NCBI RefSeq assembly: GCF_900106695.1
Contig: NZ_FNMZ01000003.1
Coordinates: 248,001 to 312,000, forward strand
From: Albimonas donghaensis
Lineage (GTDB): Bacteria > Pseudomonadota > Alphaproteobacteria > Rhodobacterales > Rhodobacteraceae
Direction: 5' to 3'
Length of the DNA: 64,000 nt
The notes beneath the pieces were generated by a model. It was given only the letters and a program-made list of their open reading frames with translations, was not told where the DNA came from and searched no databases. The position numbers and the translations under genes were made by a program. This document shows positions 37,131 through 45,781 of the stretch, piece after piece (within the stretch, counting starts at the first letter, position 1; each line of letters opens with the position of its first letter).

Positions 37131-37607
37131 TCAGGCGAAGGCGTTTTCCAGGATCTCCATCCGGCCCCACTGGTCGCAAATGGCGAGATCGAAACGGCGG
37201 TCGGCGAAATCCGCGCCGCGCAGGTTCAGGAACCGCTGCGAGGCCAGGTCCAGGCGGCGGAACTGCGCCGGCGTCACCGCCCCGGCCGCTTCGTCGAGAC
37301 TGCGCCGCGCTTTCACTTCGACGAAAGCGTACCAGCCGTCCCGCCACAGGATCAGATCCAGTTCGCCGCCGCCGTGGACACGTTCGGCCCGCCAGTTCCG
37401 CGCCTCCAGCCGCCAGCCGCGGGCGAGATAGCGGCGCAGCGCCTGCGTTTCGGCCGCGGCGCCGCGGTGAAGCGAACGACGGCCGACCAGGCGACGTCGA
37501 TCCATCCCGGTCGGAAGCGAAGCCTGCAGGGGCGCGGGCGGCGGGGTCGGACGGGAAGCCGGACGGGAAGCCGGACGGGGGGCCGAGAAATCGAGAGCGA
37601 GCTGCAT
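37131..37607 (-). CDS. yraN: YraN (UPF0102) family nuclease-fold protein
   Basis: A 158-residue protein with the UPF0102 core RGAAAETQALRRYLARGW, GGGELDLILWRDGWYAFVEVKAR and AICDQWGRMEILENAF. The E-x-D-L-I...FVEVK motif matches the PD-(D/E)XK nuclease fold, with Glu, Asp, Glu and Lys positions intact, so a Holliday-junction-resolvase-like nuclease is plausible but unproven. The N-terminal 30 residues are an extra Pro/Arg/Ser stretch encoded in part by a 12-bp tandem repeat; a later start is possible. Between rsmI and gshB. Confidence 0.9.
   Translation of the reverse strand: MQLALDFSAPRPASRPASRPTPPPAPLQASLPTGMDRRRLVGRRSLHRGAAAETQALRRYLARGWRLEARNWRAERVHGGGELDLILWRDGWYAFVEVKARRSLDEAAGAVTPAQFRRLDLASQRFLNLRGADFADRRFDLAICDQWGRMEILENAFA
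37547..37582. repeat. three tandem 12-bp units in the 5' end of yraN
   Basis: Units read TCGGACGGGAAG, CCGGACGGGAAG and CCGGACGGGGGG on the plus strand. On the coding strand they give a repeated Arg-Pro-Ala-Ser. Copy number may vary between strains without shifting the frame. Confidence 0.75.
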
Positions 37608-37649
37608 GGGCGGGTTCCTTCGGTCGCCCTGCAGTGTGAGGGGGAAGGG

Positions 37650-38783
37650 TTAATCAAGGGTTTCGGATAGCGCCAGGGCGCGGGCGTAAACCATCTTGCG
37701 AGGCAAGCCCGTGGCGGCCTGCGCCTCGCGCACCGCGTCCTTGAGGCTGAGCCGGGACAGAGCGTCGGTCAACGCGGCGTCGAGCGTCTCGGCATCCGTC
37801 GCGGGGCCCTCGGGCGGCGGGCCGATGACCAGCACCACTTCGCCGCGGGGGGGATCCTCGGCGGCCAGCGTCTCGGCCAGTTCCGCCAGGGGCGCGCGGC
37901 GGATCTGCTCGAACCGCTTGGTCAGCTCGCGGCAGAGCGCGGCCTCCCGGCCCGCGCCCAGCACCGCCGCCATGTCGGCCAGCGCGGCCGCGCTGCGGCG
38001 CGGGCTTTCCAGGAACACCAGCGTCGCCCGCAGCCCGGCGATCTCGGCCAGGGCGGCGCGCCGGGCCGCGGATTTCGGTGGCAGGAAGCCCGCGAACAGG
38101 AAGCGGTCCGTCGGCAGACCCGACAGGCACAGCGCGGCGAGCACCGAGCTCGCCCCCGGCGCGGCGGTCACGGGCAGGCCCTCGGCCGCCGCCGCGCGCA
38201 CCAGCTTGAAGCCCGGATCGGCGATCATCGGCGTGCCGGCGTCCGACACCAGCGCCACGCTCGCCCCCTCGCGCAGGCGGGCGAGGATCTCGGGCCGGGC
38301 GGTTTCGCCGTTGCGGTCGTGATAGGCTACGATCCGGCGCCCGGCCAGCGGCACCCCGTGCATCCCCATCAGCCGGCGCAGGGAGCGGGTGTCCTCCGCC
38401 GCCAGCAGGTCGGCGCGGGCCAGCGCGTCGAGCCCGCGCAGGGTGATGTCGCCGGCGTTTCCGATCGGCGTCGCCACAAGGTGCAGCCCCGCCGGCAGCG
38501 GGCCGGCCGGGGCGCGGAAACCACGGGCGGGGAAATCAGGGAGGTCCTCGTTCCCGTCCGTTTCCATGTCCTCGTCCGCGTCCTCCTCCGCCCCCTGGTC
38601 GATGTCGGCGTCGGGGTTCTCGCCCCCGTTTTCGTCCGAAGTATCCTCTGAGCGCGCATCGACCTCGGGTTGCTCATCGACCACGCTTCCGACCGGGCCT
38701 CCGTCTCCGGGGCGTGACCGGGAAGCCTCATCGGCGCCGATGGGCGGACGGGTCGTCTTTCTTGCGCCGCGGTTTGCGCTCAT
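37650..38783 (-). CDS. rsmI: 16S rRNA (cytidine(1402)-2'-O)-methyltransferase with an acidic N-terminal extension
   Basis: A 377-residue protein. The catalytic SAM-dependent tetrapyrrole-methylase-like domain begins at about residue 100 (LHLVATPIGNAGDITLRGL) and has AEDTRSLRRLM, SDAGTPMIADPGFKLV, AAPGASSVLAAL and FAGFLPPKSAARR. It methylates C1402 of 16S rRNA in the decoding centre together with RsmH. Usual family members are about 280 residues and start at the VATPIGN strand. Here about 95 extra residues come first, with a strongly acidic stretch at 36-83 (for example EEDADEDMETDGNED). GAGGG lies a few bases before the ATG at 38783, which supports this start; an ATG 75 bases further upstream is less likely. 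Confidence 0.93.
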   Translation of the reverse strand: MSANRGARKTTRPPIGADEASRSRPGDGGPVGSVVDEQPEVDARSEDTSDENGGENPDADIDQGAEEDADEDMETDGNEDLPDFPARGFRAPAGPLPAGLHLVATPIGNAGDITLRGLDALARADLLAAEDTRSLRRLMGMHGVPLAGRRIVAYHDRNGETARPEILARLREGASVALVSDAGTPMIADPGFKLVRAAAAEGLPVTAAPGASSVLAALCLSGLPTDRFLFAGFLPPKSAARRAALAEIAGLRATLVFLESPRRSAAALADMAAVLGAGREAALCRELTKRFEQIRRAPLAELAETLAAEDPPRGEVVLVIGPPPEGPATDAETLDAALTDALSRLSLKDAVREAQAATGLPRKMVYARALALSETLD

Positions 38784-38856
38784 AGTCCCTCGTCGATCGG
38801 GGTCGGACGGCGGATGCGGACCGGCCCCCTGGGGTGATAGTGACGGAGCAGGCATC

Positions 38857-40158
38857 ATGGGCGCGACGACGGTGGATCACAACGGCAGGCGGCCCGGCGA
38901 CGCGCGAAGCCTGCGACGGAGCGGCATGACCCTGGCCGCGCTGGCCGCGGCGGCGGCGCTTTCCGCCTGCGGCGGGACCACCACCCGCACCGGCCCGGTG
39001 GCCCAGGCGCCCGCGGCCCCGGCCAAGGCCGAACCCGCCCTCCCGAAGCCCGGAGAAGGCGGCCGCGTCGCGGTGGGCGAGGCCGCGAAGGTGGCGCTTC
39101 TGCTGCCGCTTTCCGCAGGGGATCGCGGGGCCGCGACGGCGGCGCGCGATCTCGCCGACGCCGCCCGGCTGGCCGAGACCGACGCCGGCGGGCTGGTCCG
39201 GCTCGACATCCGCGACACCCGCGGGGCCCAGGCCACGGCGGTTTCCGAGGCCACGGCCGCCATGCAGGCCGGCGACGCGCTGGTGCTCGGCCCGCTCTTC
39301 GGCGCCTTCGCCGCCCCGGTGGGGCAGGCGGTCGCGCCCGGCGGGCTGAACGTGATCTCCTTCTCCAACACGCCCTCCGCGGGCGGGGCCAATGTCTGGA
39401 TCTCCGGCCTGCTGGCCGATTCGGAAGCCGAGCGAATCCTCGAATACGCCGTGTCCCAGGGGATCCGGCATGTGGGCCTCTACTATCCCGACAACGCGCT
39501 GGGCCAGGTCTCCCGCCGGGCGGTGACCGAGGCCGCCGCGACCCTCGGCGTCACCGTCGACCCGATCATGGCCTATCCGCGCAGCTTCGAAGGCATCCAG
39601 GACAGCGCCGGAACCTACGCCCAGTCGCACAAGGCCTCCGGCGCCCAGGCGGCGCTGCTGCCCGACAAGGGCCAGGGCCTGCAGGCCGCGGCGTCGTTCC
39701 TGCGCTACAACTCGGTGGGCGTGGGGCAGGAATACTTCCTCGGCCTCGGCGGCTGGGCCGACCCGGCGCTGGCCCGCGAAACCGCGATGGATGGCGGCCG
39801 CTTCGCCGCCCCGGACCCGACCCGCATGGCCGAGTTCGCCGCCCGCTTCCAATCCGCCTACGGCCGCGCGCCGGGAGAGATCGCGTGGCTGGGCTACGAC
39901 GCCGTGACCATCGCCGCGGCGATGGTCAGCGAGGCCCGCGCCGAGGGCGACGACCGGCCCTTCGGGCTGGACGACATCACCGACCCGGACGGCTTCACCG
40001 GGATCAGCGGCTCGGTCGTCTTCACGCGCGACGGGCTCAACACCCGTCAGCTGGCGGTGATGCGCGCCACCTCCGACGGGCCGACCCTGCTGGAGACGAC
40101 GCCGGGCGGCGCCCTGCCCGCCGCCGCCGCCGCGCTCGCCGCCCTGTCGGGAACCTGA
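38857..40158 (+). CDS. penicillin-binding protein activator lipoprotein (LpoA-like)
   Basis: A 433-residue predicted outer-membrane lipoprotein. The signal region ends in the lipobox LSAC (Cys38), followed by an Ala/Pro-rich linker. Residues of about 70-430 form a type I periplasmic-binding-protein fold: KVALLLPLSAGDRGAA, DALVLGPLFGAFAAPVGQ, NVISFSNTPSAGGANV and HVGLYYPDNALGQ. This matches the LpoA C-terminal domain, which activates the peptidoglycan synthase PBP1A; the N-terminal TPR domain of E. coli LpoA is absent. The divergent rsmI, with yraN nearby, repeats the E. coli rsmI/lpoA/yraN neighbourhood and supports the call. glnD follows after five bases. Confidence 0.86.
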   Translation: MGATTVDHNGRRPGDARSLRRSGMTLAALAAAAALSACGGTTTRTGPVAQAPAAPAKAEPALPKPGEGGRVAVGEAAKVALLLPLSAGDRGAATAARDLADAARLAETDAGGLVRLDIRDTRGAQATAVSEATAAMQAGDALVLGPLFGAFAAPVGQAVAPGGLNVISFSNTPSAGGANVWISGLLADSEAERILEYAVSQGIRHVGLYYPDNALGQVSRRAVTEAAATLGVTVDPIMAYPRSFEGIQDSAGTYAQSHKASGAQAALLPDKGQGLQAAASFLRYNSVGVGQEYFLGLGGWADPALARETAMDGGRFAAPDPTRMAEFAARFQSAYGRAPGEIAWLGYDAVTIAAAMVSEARAEGDDRPFGLDDITDPDGFTGISGSVVFTRDGLNTRQLAVMRATSDGPTLLETTPGGALPAAAAALAALSGT

Positions 40159-40163
40159 GCCGC

Positions 40164-43160
40164 ATGGCCCGGAGCCGCGCCGGCGACCCGCCCGCTTCCG
40201 ACGCACCCGCCCCCGACGCGCCCGTGAAGGCGGACGCGTCGACACGGCCCGCCTTCGCCGACGGCGCCGACGCCGGCGCCTCCGAACCAGAGGGAGAGGA
40301 GCGCCGGCGCCAATCCCGCGCCCGGCCGCCCCAGGGCGAAGGCCCGGCGCCGGGCGTGGAGGACGCCCCCACCTCCGGCCTCGCCACCGACACCCCGCTG
40401 ATCCGCCCGGCCCGGGAGATCCTGGAGGCCGAGACCACGCTCGCCCGGCTCGCCGTCGCCGCCGAGACCGCGGCGGGCGAGGGCCGCGACGGGGTCCGCA
40501 CCGCCGCCGCCGTGGTATTGCGCGAGGCGCTGGAGAGCGGCCATGCCGCCATCCGCGAGGGCCTGGAGGCCCGCCCGTGGGCCGGCGGCGCCGTGGCCCG
40601 CTCCATCGCCTGGCTGACCGACGAGGTGGTGCGCCTGTCGCTGGAAGTCGGCCTGCGCTGGCTGCATCCCTCGGCCAACCCGACCGAGGGCGAACGGGTC
40701 GCGGTGCTCGCGGTCGGCGGCTACGGCCGCTTCGAGATGGCGCCCTATTCCGACGTGGACCTGTTGTTCCTCACCCACTGGAAGCGCACCCCCTGGGTCG
40801 AGAGCCTGGTGGAATCCGTGCTCTACCTGCTGTGGGACCTGCGGCTGAAGGTCGGCCACTCCACCCGCACCGTCGACGATTGCGTCCGGCTCGCGGGCAG
40901 CGACATCACCATCCGCACCGCCCTGCTGGAGCATCGCTGCATCTCCGGCGACACAAGGCTGGTGGAGGATCTCGAAACCCGGCTGTGGACCGGCCTGTTC
41001 TCCAGGACCGGGCCGGAATTCGTCGAGGCCAAGCTGGACGAGCGCGGCCAGCGCCACCAGCGCCAGGGCGGCACCCGTTACCTGCTGGAACCCAACGTCA
41101 AGGAATCCAAGGGCGGCCTGCGCGACCTGCAGACCCTGTGGTGGATCGCCAAGTATCTCTACCACGCCGGCTCCCCCCGCGACCTGGCGGAGAAGGGCGT
41201 GTTCACCGAGGACGAGGTCGCGGTGTTCTCCGAGGCCGAGGAATTCCTGTGGACGGTGCGCTGCCACCTCCACTACCTCTCGGGCCGCGCCAACGAACAG
41301 CTGAGCTTCGACATGCAGGTCGACGTCGCCCGCCGCCTCGGCTTCGAGGACAATGGCGGCCAGCGCGGGGTCGAGCGTTTCATGCAGCGCTATTTCCAGC
41401 ACGCCAAGGCGGTGGGAGAGCTGACCCGCATCTTCCTCGCGGCGCTGGAGGCCGCGCATGTGAAGAAGCGGCCGACGCTGGGCACGGTGGTGCGGAATCT
41501 CGGCTTCGGCGGCGCTTCGCGCAACCTGACCGGGCCGTTCCGGATTCGCGACGGGCGCCTTGATTTCCCGGACGAGGCGACGATCCTCGACGACCCGCTC
41601 AACATCCTGCGGATCTTCGACGAGGCGCTGCGCACCGGCACGCTGGTCCACCCATCCGCGATGCGGGTGATCGCGGCCAACCTGGACCTGATCGACGACG
41701 ACCTGCGCGCCAACCCGGTGGCCAACCGCATCTTCCTGCACCTGCTGGTCGACTGCGGCGACCCCGAGCGCGCCCTGCGCCGGATGAACGAGACCGGCGT
41801 TCTGGGGGCCTTCATCCCCGAATGGGGCCGCATCCACGCGATGATGCAGTTCAACATGTACCACCACTACACGGTGGACGAGCATTCGATCATGGCCGTC
41901 TCGATCCTCGCGCGGATCGAGCGCGGGCGGCTGAAGGAGGACCTGCCGGTCGCCTCCGCCATCCTCGCCCAGGGGGTGGACCGGGTGCCGCTCTACGTCG
42001 CGATGTTCCTGCACGACATCGGCAAGGGGATGGAGCGCGACCATTCCGAAGTGGGCGAGGAGATCGCCCGCGTGGTCTGCCCCCGGCTGGGGCTGGACGA
42101 CGCGCAGACCGACACCGTGTGCTGGCTGGTGCGCAACCACCTGCTGATGTCGGACGTGGCGCAGAAACGCGACATCTCCGACCCGACCACGGTGCGGGCC
42201 TTCGCGGCGGAGGTGCGCACGCCCTCGCGGCTGAACCTGCTGCTGGTGCTGACCGCCTGCGATATCATGGCCGTCGGCCCGGACGTGTGGAACAACTGGA
42301 AGGCGCAGCTTCTCCGCTCCCTGCATCGCCGCACGCGCGAGGTGCTGACCGGCGGGTCCGACAGCCAGAGCCGCACCACGCGGCTCGCCGAGGCGCAGGA
42401 CGAGTTCCGCGCCGGGCTTTCGGACTGGAGCCCGGAGGCGGTGGAGGCGGAGGTCAACCGCTATTACCGCCCCTTCTTCCTCGGCCTGCCGCTGGAGACG
42501 CAGCTGGTCTTCGCCCGGCTCGGCCAGGGCGCGCGGCCGGAGCAGGTGCTTTCCGACATCACGCCGGAGGAAAGCCGCGACGCGACGCGGGCCTGCTTCT
42601 ACATGTCGGACCATCCGGGCCTGTTCGCGCGCCTGTCCGGCGCGCTGGCGCTGGCCGGGGCGAACGTGCTGGACGCGCGCACGGTGACCACGTCGGACGG
42701 GGTGTCGTGTTCGGTGTTCTGGATCCAGGACAGCGAGGGGAACGCCTACGAATCCGCCCGGCTCGACCGGCTGCGCAAGGCCGTGGACCGGGCCCTGAAG
42801 GGCGAGGTCGTGGCGCGCGAGGCGCTCAAGCCCAAGCGCAAGGTCAAGAAGCGCGAGAGCAAGTTCAACGTGCCGACGCGGGTGCTGTTCGATAACGCCT
42901 CGTCCGAGCTCTACACCGTGGTCGAGGTCGACACCCGCGACCGGGTCGGGCTGCTCTATGACCTCACGCGGGCGCTGGCGGGGTGCAACGTCACCATCGC
43001 CTCGGCGATCATCGCCACCTACGGGGAGCAGGCGGTGGACGTCTTCTACGTGAAGGACCTGTTCGGGCTGAAGATCACCGCCGCCAACAAGATGAAGCAG
43101 ATCGAGAGCCGCCTGCGCGACGCGGTCGAGGCCGCGGCGCCGGACTCGGACGAGGGATAG
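40164..43160 (+). CDS. glnD: bifunctional PII uridylyltransferase/uridylyl-removing enzyme
   Basis: A 998-residue nitrogen sensor that adds or removes UMP on PII proteins in response to glutamine. The nucleotidyltransferase motif GGYGRFEMAPYSDVDLLF lies at 185-202, with Asp197 and Asp199 as metal ligands. The HD domain has YTVDEHSIMAV and HDIGKGMERDHSEVGE. Two ACT domains follow (around YMSDHPGLFARLSGALALAG and VVEVDTRDRVGLLYDLTRAL). The first 75 residues are a Pro/Ala/Glu-rich extension with no domain resemblance; the family core begins near LIRPAREILEAE. The ATG lies five bases past the LpoA-like stop, and murJ starts four bases past this stop, giving one transcription unit. Confidence 0.97.
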   Translation: MARSRAGDPPASDAPAPDAPVKADASTRPAFADGADAGASEPEGEERRRQSRARPPQGEGPAPGVEDAPTSGLATDTPLIRPAREILEAETTLARLAVAAETAAGEGRDGVRTAAAVVLREALESGHAAIREGLEARPWAGGAVARSIAWLTDEVVRLSLEVGLRWLHPSANPTEGERVAVLAVGGYGRFEMAPYSDVDLLFLTHWKRTPWVESLVESVLYLLWDLRLKVGHSTRTVDDCVRLAGSDITIRTALLEHRCISGDTRLVEDLETRLWTGLFSRTGPEFVEAKLDERGQRHQRQGGTRYLLEPNVKESKGGLRDLQTLWWIAKYLYHAGSPRDLAEKGVFTEDEVAVFSEAEEFLWTVRCHLHYLSGRANEQLSFDMQVDVARRLGFEDNGGQRGVERFMQRYFQHAKAVGELTRIFLAALEAAHVKKRPTLGTVVRNLGFGGASRNLTGPFRIRDGRLDFPDEATILDDPLNILRIFDEALRTGTLVHPSAMRVIAANLDLIDDDLRANPVANRIFLHLLVDCGDPERALRRMNETGVLGAFIPEWGRIHAMMQFNMYHHYTVDEHSIMAVSILARIERGRLKEDLPVASAILAQGVDRVPLYVAMFLHDIGKGMERDHSEVGEEIARVVCPRLGLDDAQTDTVCWLVRNHLLMSDVAQKRDISDPTTVRAFAAEVRTPSRLNLLLVLTACDIMAVGPDVWNNWKAQLLRSLHRRTREVLTGGSDSQSRTTRLAEAQDEFRAGLSDWSPEAVEAEVNRYYRPFFLGLPLETQLVFARLGQGARPEQVLSDITPEESRDATRACFYMSDHPGLFARLSGALALAGANVLDARTVTTSDGVSCSVFWIQDSEGNAYESARLDRLRKAVDRALKGEVVAREALKPKRKVKKRESKFNVPTRVLFDNASSELYTVVEVDTRDRVGLLYDLTRALAGCNVTIASAIIATYGEQAVDVFYVKDLFGLKITAANKMKQIESRLRDAVEAAAPDSDEG

Positions 43161-43164
43161 GCGG

Positions 43165-44862
43165 ATGACCGAGGGGAACGAGCACGGGCCGGCGCCGGAC
43201 GCCGGCCCGGCGAAGACCGTGGCCGGCGGCGATCCGGGCGGAACGCCCCGCAAGCCGGCGGCGGAGATGACCCCGCGACCGGCCCGCCTGATGCGCAGCT
43301 TCGCCACCGTCGGCGGCTGGACCATGGCCAGCCGCGTCGGCGGGCTGATCCGCGACATCCTCGTGGCCGCGGCGCTCGGCGCGGGCCCGGCGGCGGAGGC
43401 CTTCGTGGCCGCCTTCACCCTGCCCAACCTGTTCCGCCGCTTCTTCGCGGAGGGGGCGTTCAACACCGCCTTCATCCCCATGTTCTCCCGCCGGCTGGAG
43501 ACCGACGGCCCCGACGCCGCCCGCGCCTTCGCCGACCAGGCCATGTCGCTGCTGCTGAGCGTGCTGCTGGTCCTGACCCTTCTGGCGCAGCTGGGGATGC
43601 CGTGGCTGGTGCTGGCGCTGGCCTCGGGCTTCGCGGGGGACGAACGGCTGCCGCTGGCGACCGAATACGCCCGGATCGCGTTTCCCTACATCCTGTTCAT
43701 CTCGCTCGCCGCGCTGCTGTCGGGGGCGCTGAACGCGCTGGGGCGCTTCGCGGCGGCGGCGGCGGCGCCGGTGCTGCTCAACGTCATCCTGATCGGGGCC
43801 ATAGGGCTCGCGGCCACCGGGCTCTTCGACGGACTGGCGCCCGAGGGCGCGGCCGAGGGCTACGTCCCCGGCCTATTCCTGTCCTGGGGCGCGCTGCTGG
43901 CGGGCTTGGCGCAGATGGCGCTGGTCTGGCGGGCGGCGGCGAAGGCCGGCGTGCCGATCCGCCCCCGCCTGCCCCGCCTGACGCCGGAGATGAAGCGGCT
44001 GGCGGTGGTGTTCTTCCCCGCCGCGCTGGCCGCGGGGGTCATGCAGATCAACCTCGTGGTCGGCCGGCAGGTGGCGTCGTTCTACGAGGGCGCGGTGGCC
44101 TGGCTCTATTACGCCGACCGGCTCTACCAGTTGCCGCTGGGCGTCATCGGCATCGCCATCGGCGTGGTGCTGCTGCCCGAACTGTCGCGCCGGCTGGCGG
44201 CGGCGGACGAGGCCGGCGGACGCGAGGCGCTGAGCCGTTCGGCCGAATTCGCGCTGGCCCTCACCCTGCCCTCCACCGTGGCGCTGATCGTGATCCCGGG
44301 CCCGCTGATCGCGGTCCTGTTCGGCCGGGGCGCGTTCGAGGCCGGGGACATCGCCGCCACCGCGCTCGCCGTCGCCATCTACGGGGCCGGCCTGCCCGCC
44401 TTCGTGCTCCAGAAGATCGCCCAGCCGGTGTTCTTCGCGCGGGAGAACACGACCGATCCCTTCCGCTACGCGCTCTGGGGCATGGGGATCAACGTCGTGG
44501 CGGCGGTCGGGCTGACGCCGGTTCTGGGCTTCGCCTCCGCCGCGCTGGCCACCACGCTGGCGGCCTGGGCGAACCTGTTCCTGCTGTGGCGCGGAGCGCG
44601 GCGCTACGGCCCCTCGGCCCGGCCGGACGCCCGCATGATCCACCGCGCGCCCCGCATCCTCGCGGCCAGCCTCGTCATGGGCGTCGCCGCCTGGGGGCTG
44701 GAGGCGCTGCTGGCCCCCGCCCTGGCGCTGTCGGGCTGGCGCTACGCGGCGCTGGCCGGCCTGGTGCTGGGCTCGGCGGCGGTCTACGGCGTCGCGCTGG
44801 TGGGACTGGGCGGCCTGCGCCCCGCGGATCTGCGCGCCGCCATGCGCCGCGGAAAGGGCTGA
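43165..44862 (+). CDS. murJ: lipid II flippase MurJ
   Basis: A 565-residue inner-membrane protein of the MOP superfamily with about 14 helices, which moves the peptidoglycan precursor lipid II to the periplasm. Signatures are RSFATVGGWTMASRVGGLIRDIL, LPNLFRRFFAEGAFNTAFIPMF, VVFFPAALAAGVMQINLVVGRQVASF and ADRLYQLPLGVIGIAIGVVLLPELSR. The first 35 or so residues are a hydrophilic leader; Met35 is an alternative start closer to the usual N-terminus. It is tightly linked to glnD and convergent with the rhomboid gene. Confidence 0.96.
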   Translation: MTEGNEHGPAPDAGPAKTVAGGDPGGTPRKPAAEMTPRPARLMRSFATVGGWTMASRVGGLIRDILVAAALGAGPAAEAFVAAFTLPNLFRRFFAEGAFNTAFIPMFSRRLETDGPDAARAFADQAMSLLLSVLLVLTLLAQLGMPWLVLALASGFAGDERLPLATEYARIAFPYILFISLAALLSGALNALGRFAAAAAAPVLLNVILIGAIGLAATGLFDGLAPEGAAEGYVPGLFLSWGALLAGLAQMALVWRAAAKAGVPIRPRLPRLTPEMKRLAVVFFPAALAAGVMQINLVVGRQVASFYEGAVAWLYYADRLYQLPLGVIGIAIGVVLLPELSRRLAAADEAGGREALSRSAEFALALTLPSTVALIVIPGPLIAVLFGRGAFEAGDIAATALAVAIYGAGLPAFVLQKIAQPVFFARENTTDPFRYALWGMGINVVAAVGLTPVLGFASAALATTLAAWANLFLLWRGARRYGPSARPDARMIHRAPRILAASLVMGVAAWGLEALLAPALALSGWRYAALAGLVLGSAAVYGVALVGLGGLRPADLRAAMRRGKG

Positions 44863-44890
44863 CCTGGGGGGGCCGCGCGGCCCCCCCGCC

Positions 44891-45541
44891 TCAGGCCTTC
44901 GGCACCACCGCCCAGGCGGCGACCCACCCGGCGACGAAGCCGCCCAGATGGGTCTGCCAGGCCAGCATTCCCGACAGCGCCACCGAGATCACCACGTTCA
45001 CCATGAACAGCGCGAAGAGCGAGGATGCGAACTTGCGCATCGACCCCTCGCCCCGGCGCCGGGTGATGAAGGCGAACTCGGCGTATTTCAGCACGCCCAT
45101 CAGCCCGAACACCACGCCCGAGACCCCGACCATCGGCCCGTCGGACTCGGCCAGCAGTCCGTAGGTGACCGCGCCGCCCACCGCCGTGACCAGGTAGAAC
45201 AGCAGGTAGAGCCGGATCCCGAAGATCCGCAGCACCACCAGCGACAGGCCCAGGAAGGCCGCGCAGTTCAGCGCCAGGTGGGTCAGCCCGCCATGCAGGA
45301 AGGAATAGCTGAGCAGCGACCACCACACCTGCACCGGCGCGCGCTCGCCGGCCACCAGCCGCTCCCACCACGGGTCGAGAAAGGCGAACTCCCGGTATGC
45401 GTCCCAGCGCAGCCCCGGCCAGGCCAGTCCGAAATCCGATATCTGGAACGCCAGTTCCAGAACGATGAACACCGTCGCGAAGGCGAACGCCACCTGCCGA
45501 TGCGCGGACAGGACGGGGGGCAGCGGGGGAAACTGGAACAT
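44891..45541 (-). CDS. rhomboid-family intramembrane serine protease
   Basis: A 216-residue protein with six membrane segments. The catalytic dyad is Ser141 in GVSGVVFGLMG and His198 in WQTHLGGFVAG; the HGGLTHLALN motif (83-92) in helix 2 is also conserved. Rhomboids cut membrane proteins within or near the bilayer; substrates are unknown. The gene lies between murJ (convergent) and trpS (divergent). Confidence 0.93.
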   Translation of the reverse strand: MFQFPPLPPVLSAHRQVAFAFATVFIVLELAFQISDFGLAWPGLRWDAYREFAFLDPWWERLVAGERAPVQVWWSLLSYSFLHGGLTHLALNCAAFLGLSLVVLRIFGIRLYLLFYLVTAVGGAVTYGLLAESDGPMVGVSGVVFGLMGVLKYAEFAFITRRRGEGSMRKFASSLFALFMVNVVISVALSGMLAWQTHLGGFVAGWVAAWAVVPKA

Positions 45542-45781
45542 CGGGCCTCGTGCTCTGGCGACCGGAAGGGCCGCCGCCTGGATTCGGTGCGGCCCCGGCG
45601 GGCCGGCGGCGCGTGTCGATCGCGCAGCGGGGGGCGCCGTCGGCGGCGCCTTGACCCCTCCGCCTCCCGCGCCTCATAACGCGGCCGCGCGCGACCCGTT
45701 TCCGGGGCCGCGCCGCCACCGGCGCAGGGCCGTTCCGGGGGAAACCGCATCCCGAACCCGCGCCACAGGAGGAACAGGAGA

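Noticed and set aside
44948-45679. Open frame opposite the rhomboid protease gene
   Set aside because: The translation is His/Arg/Gln-rich, the usual shadow of a GC-rich gene on the other strand, and has no domain.
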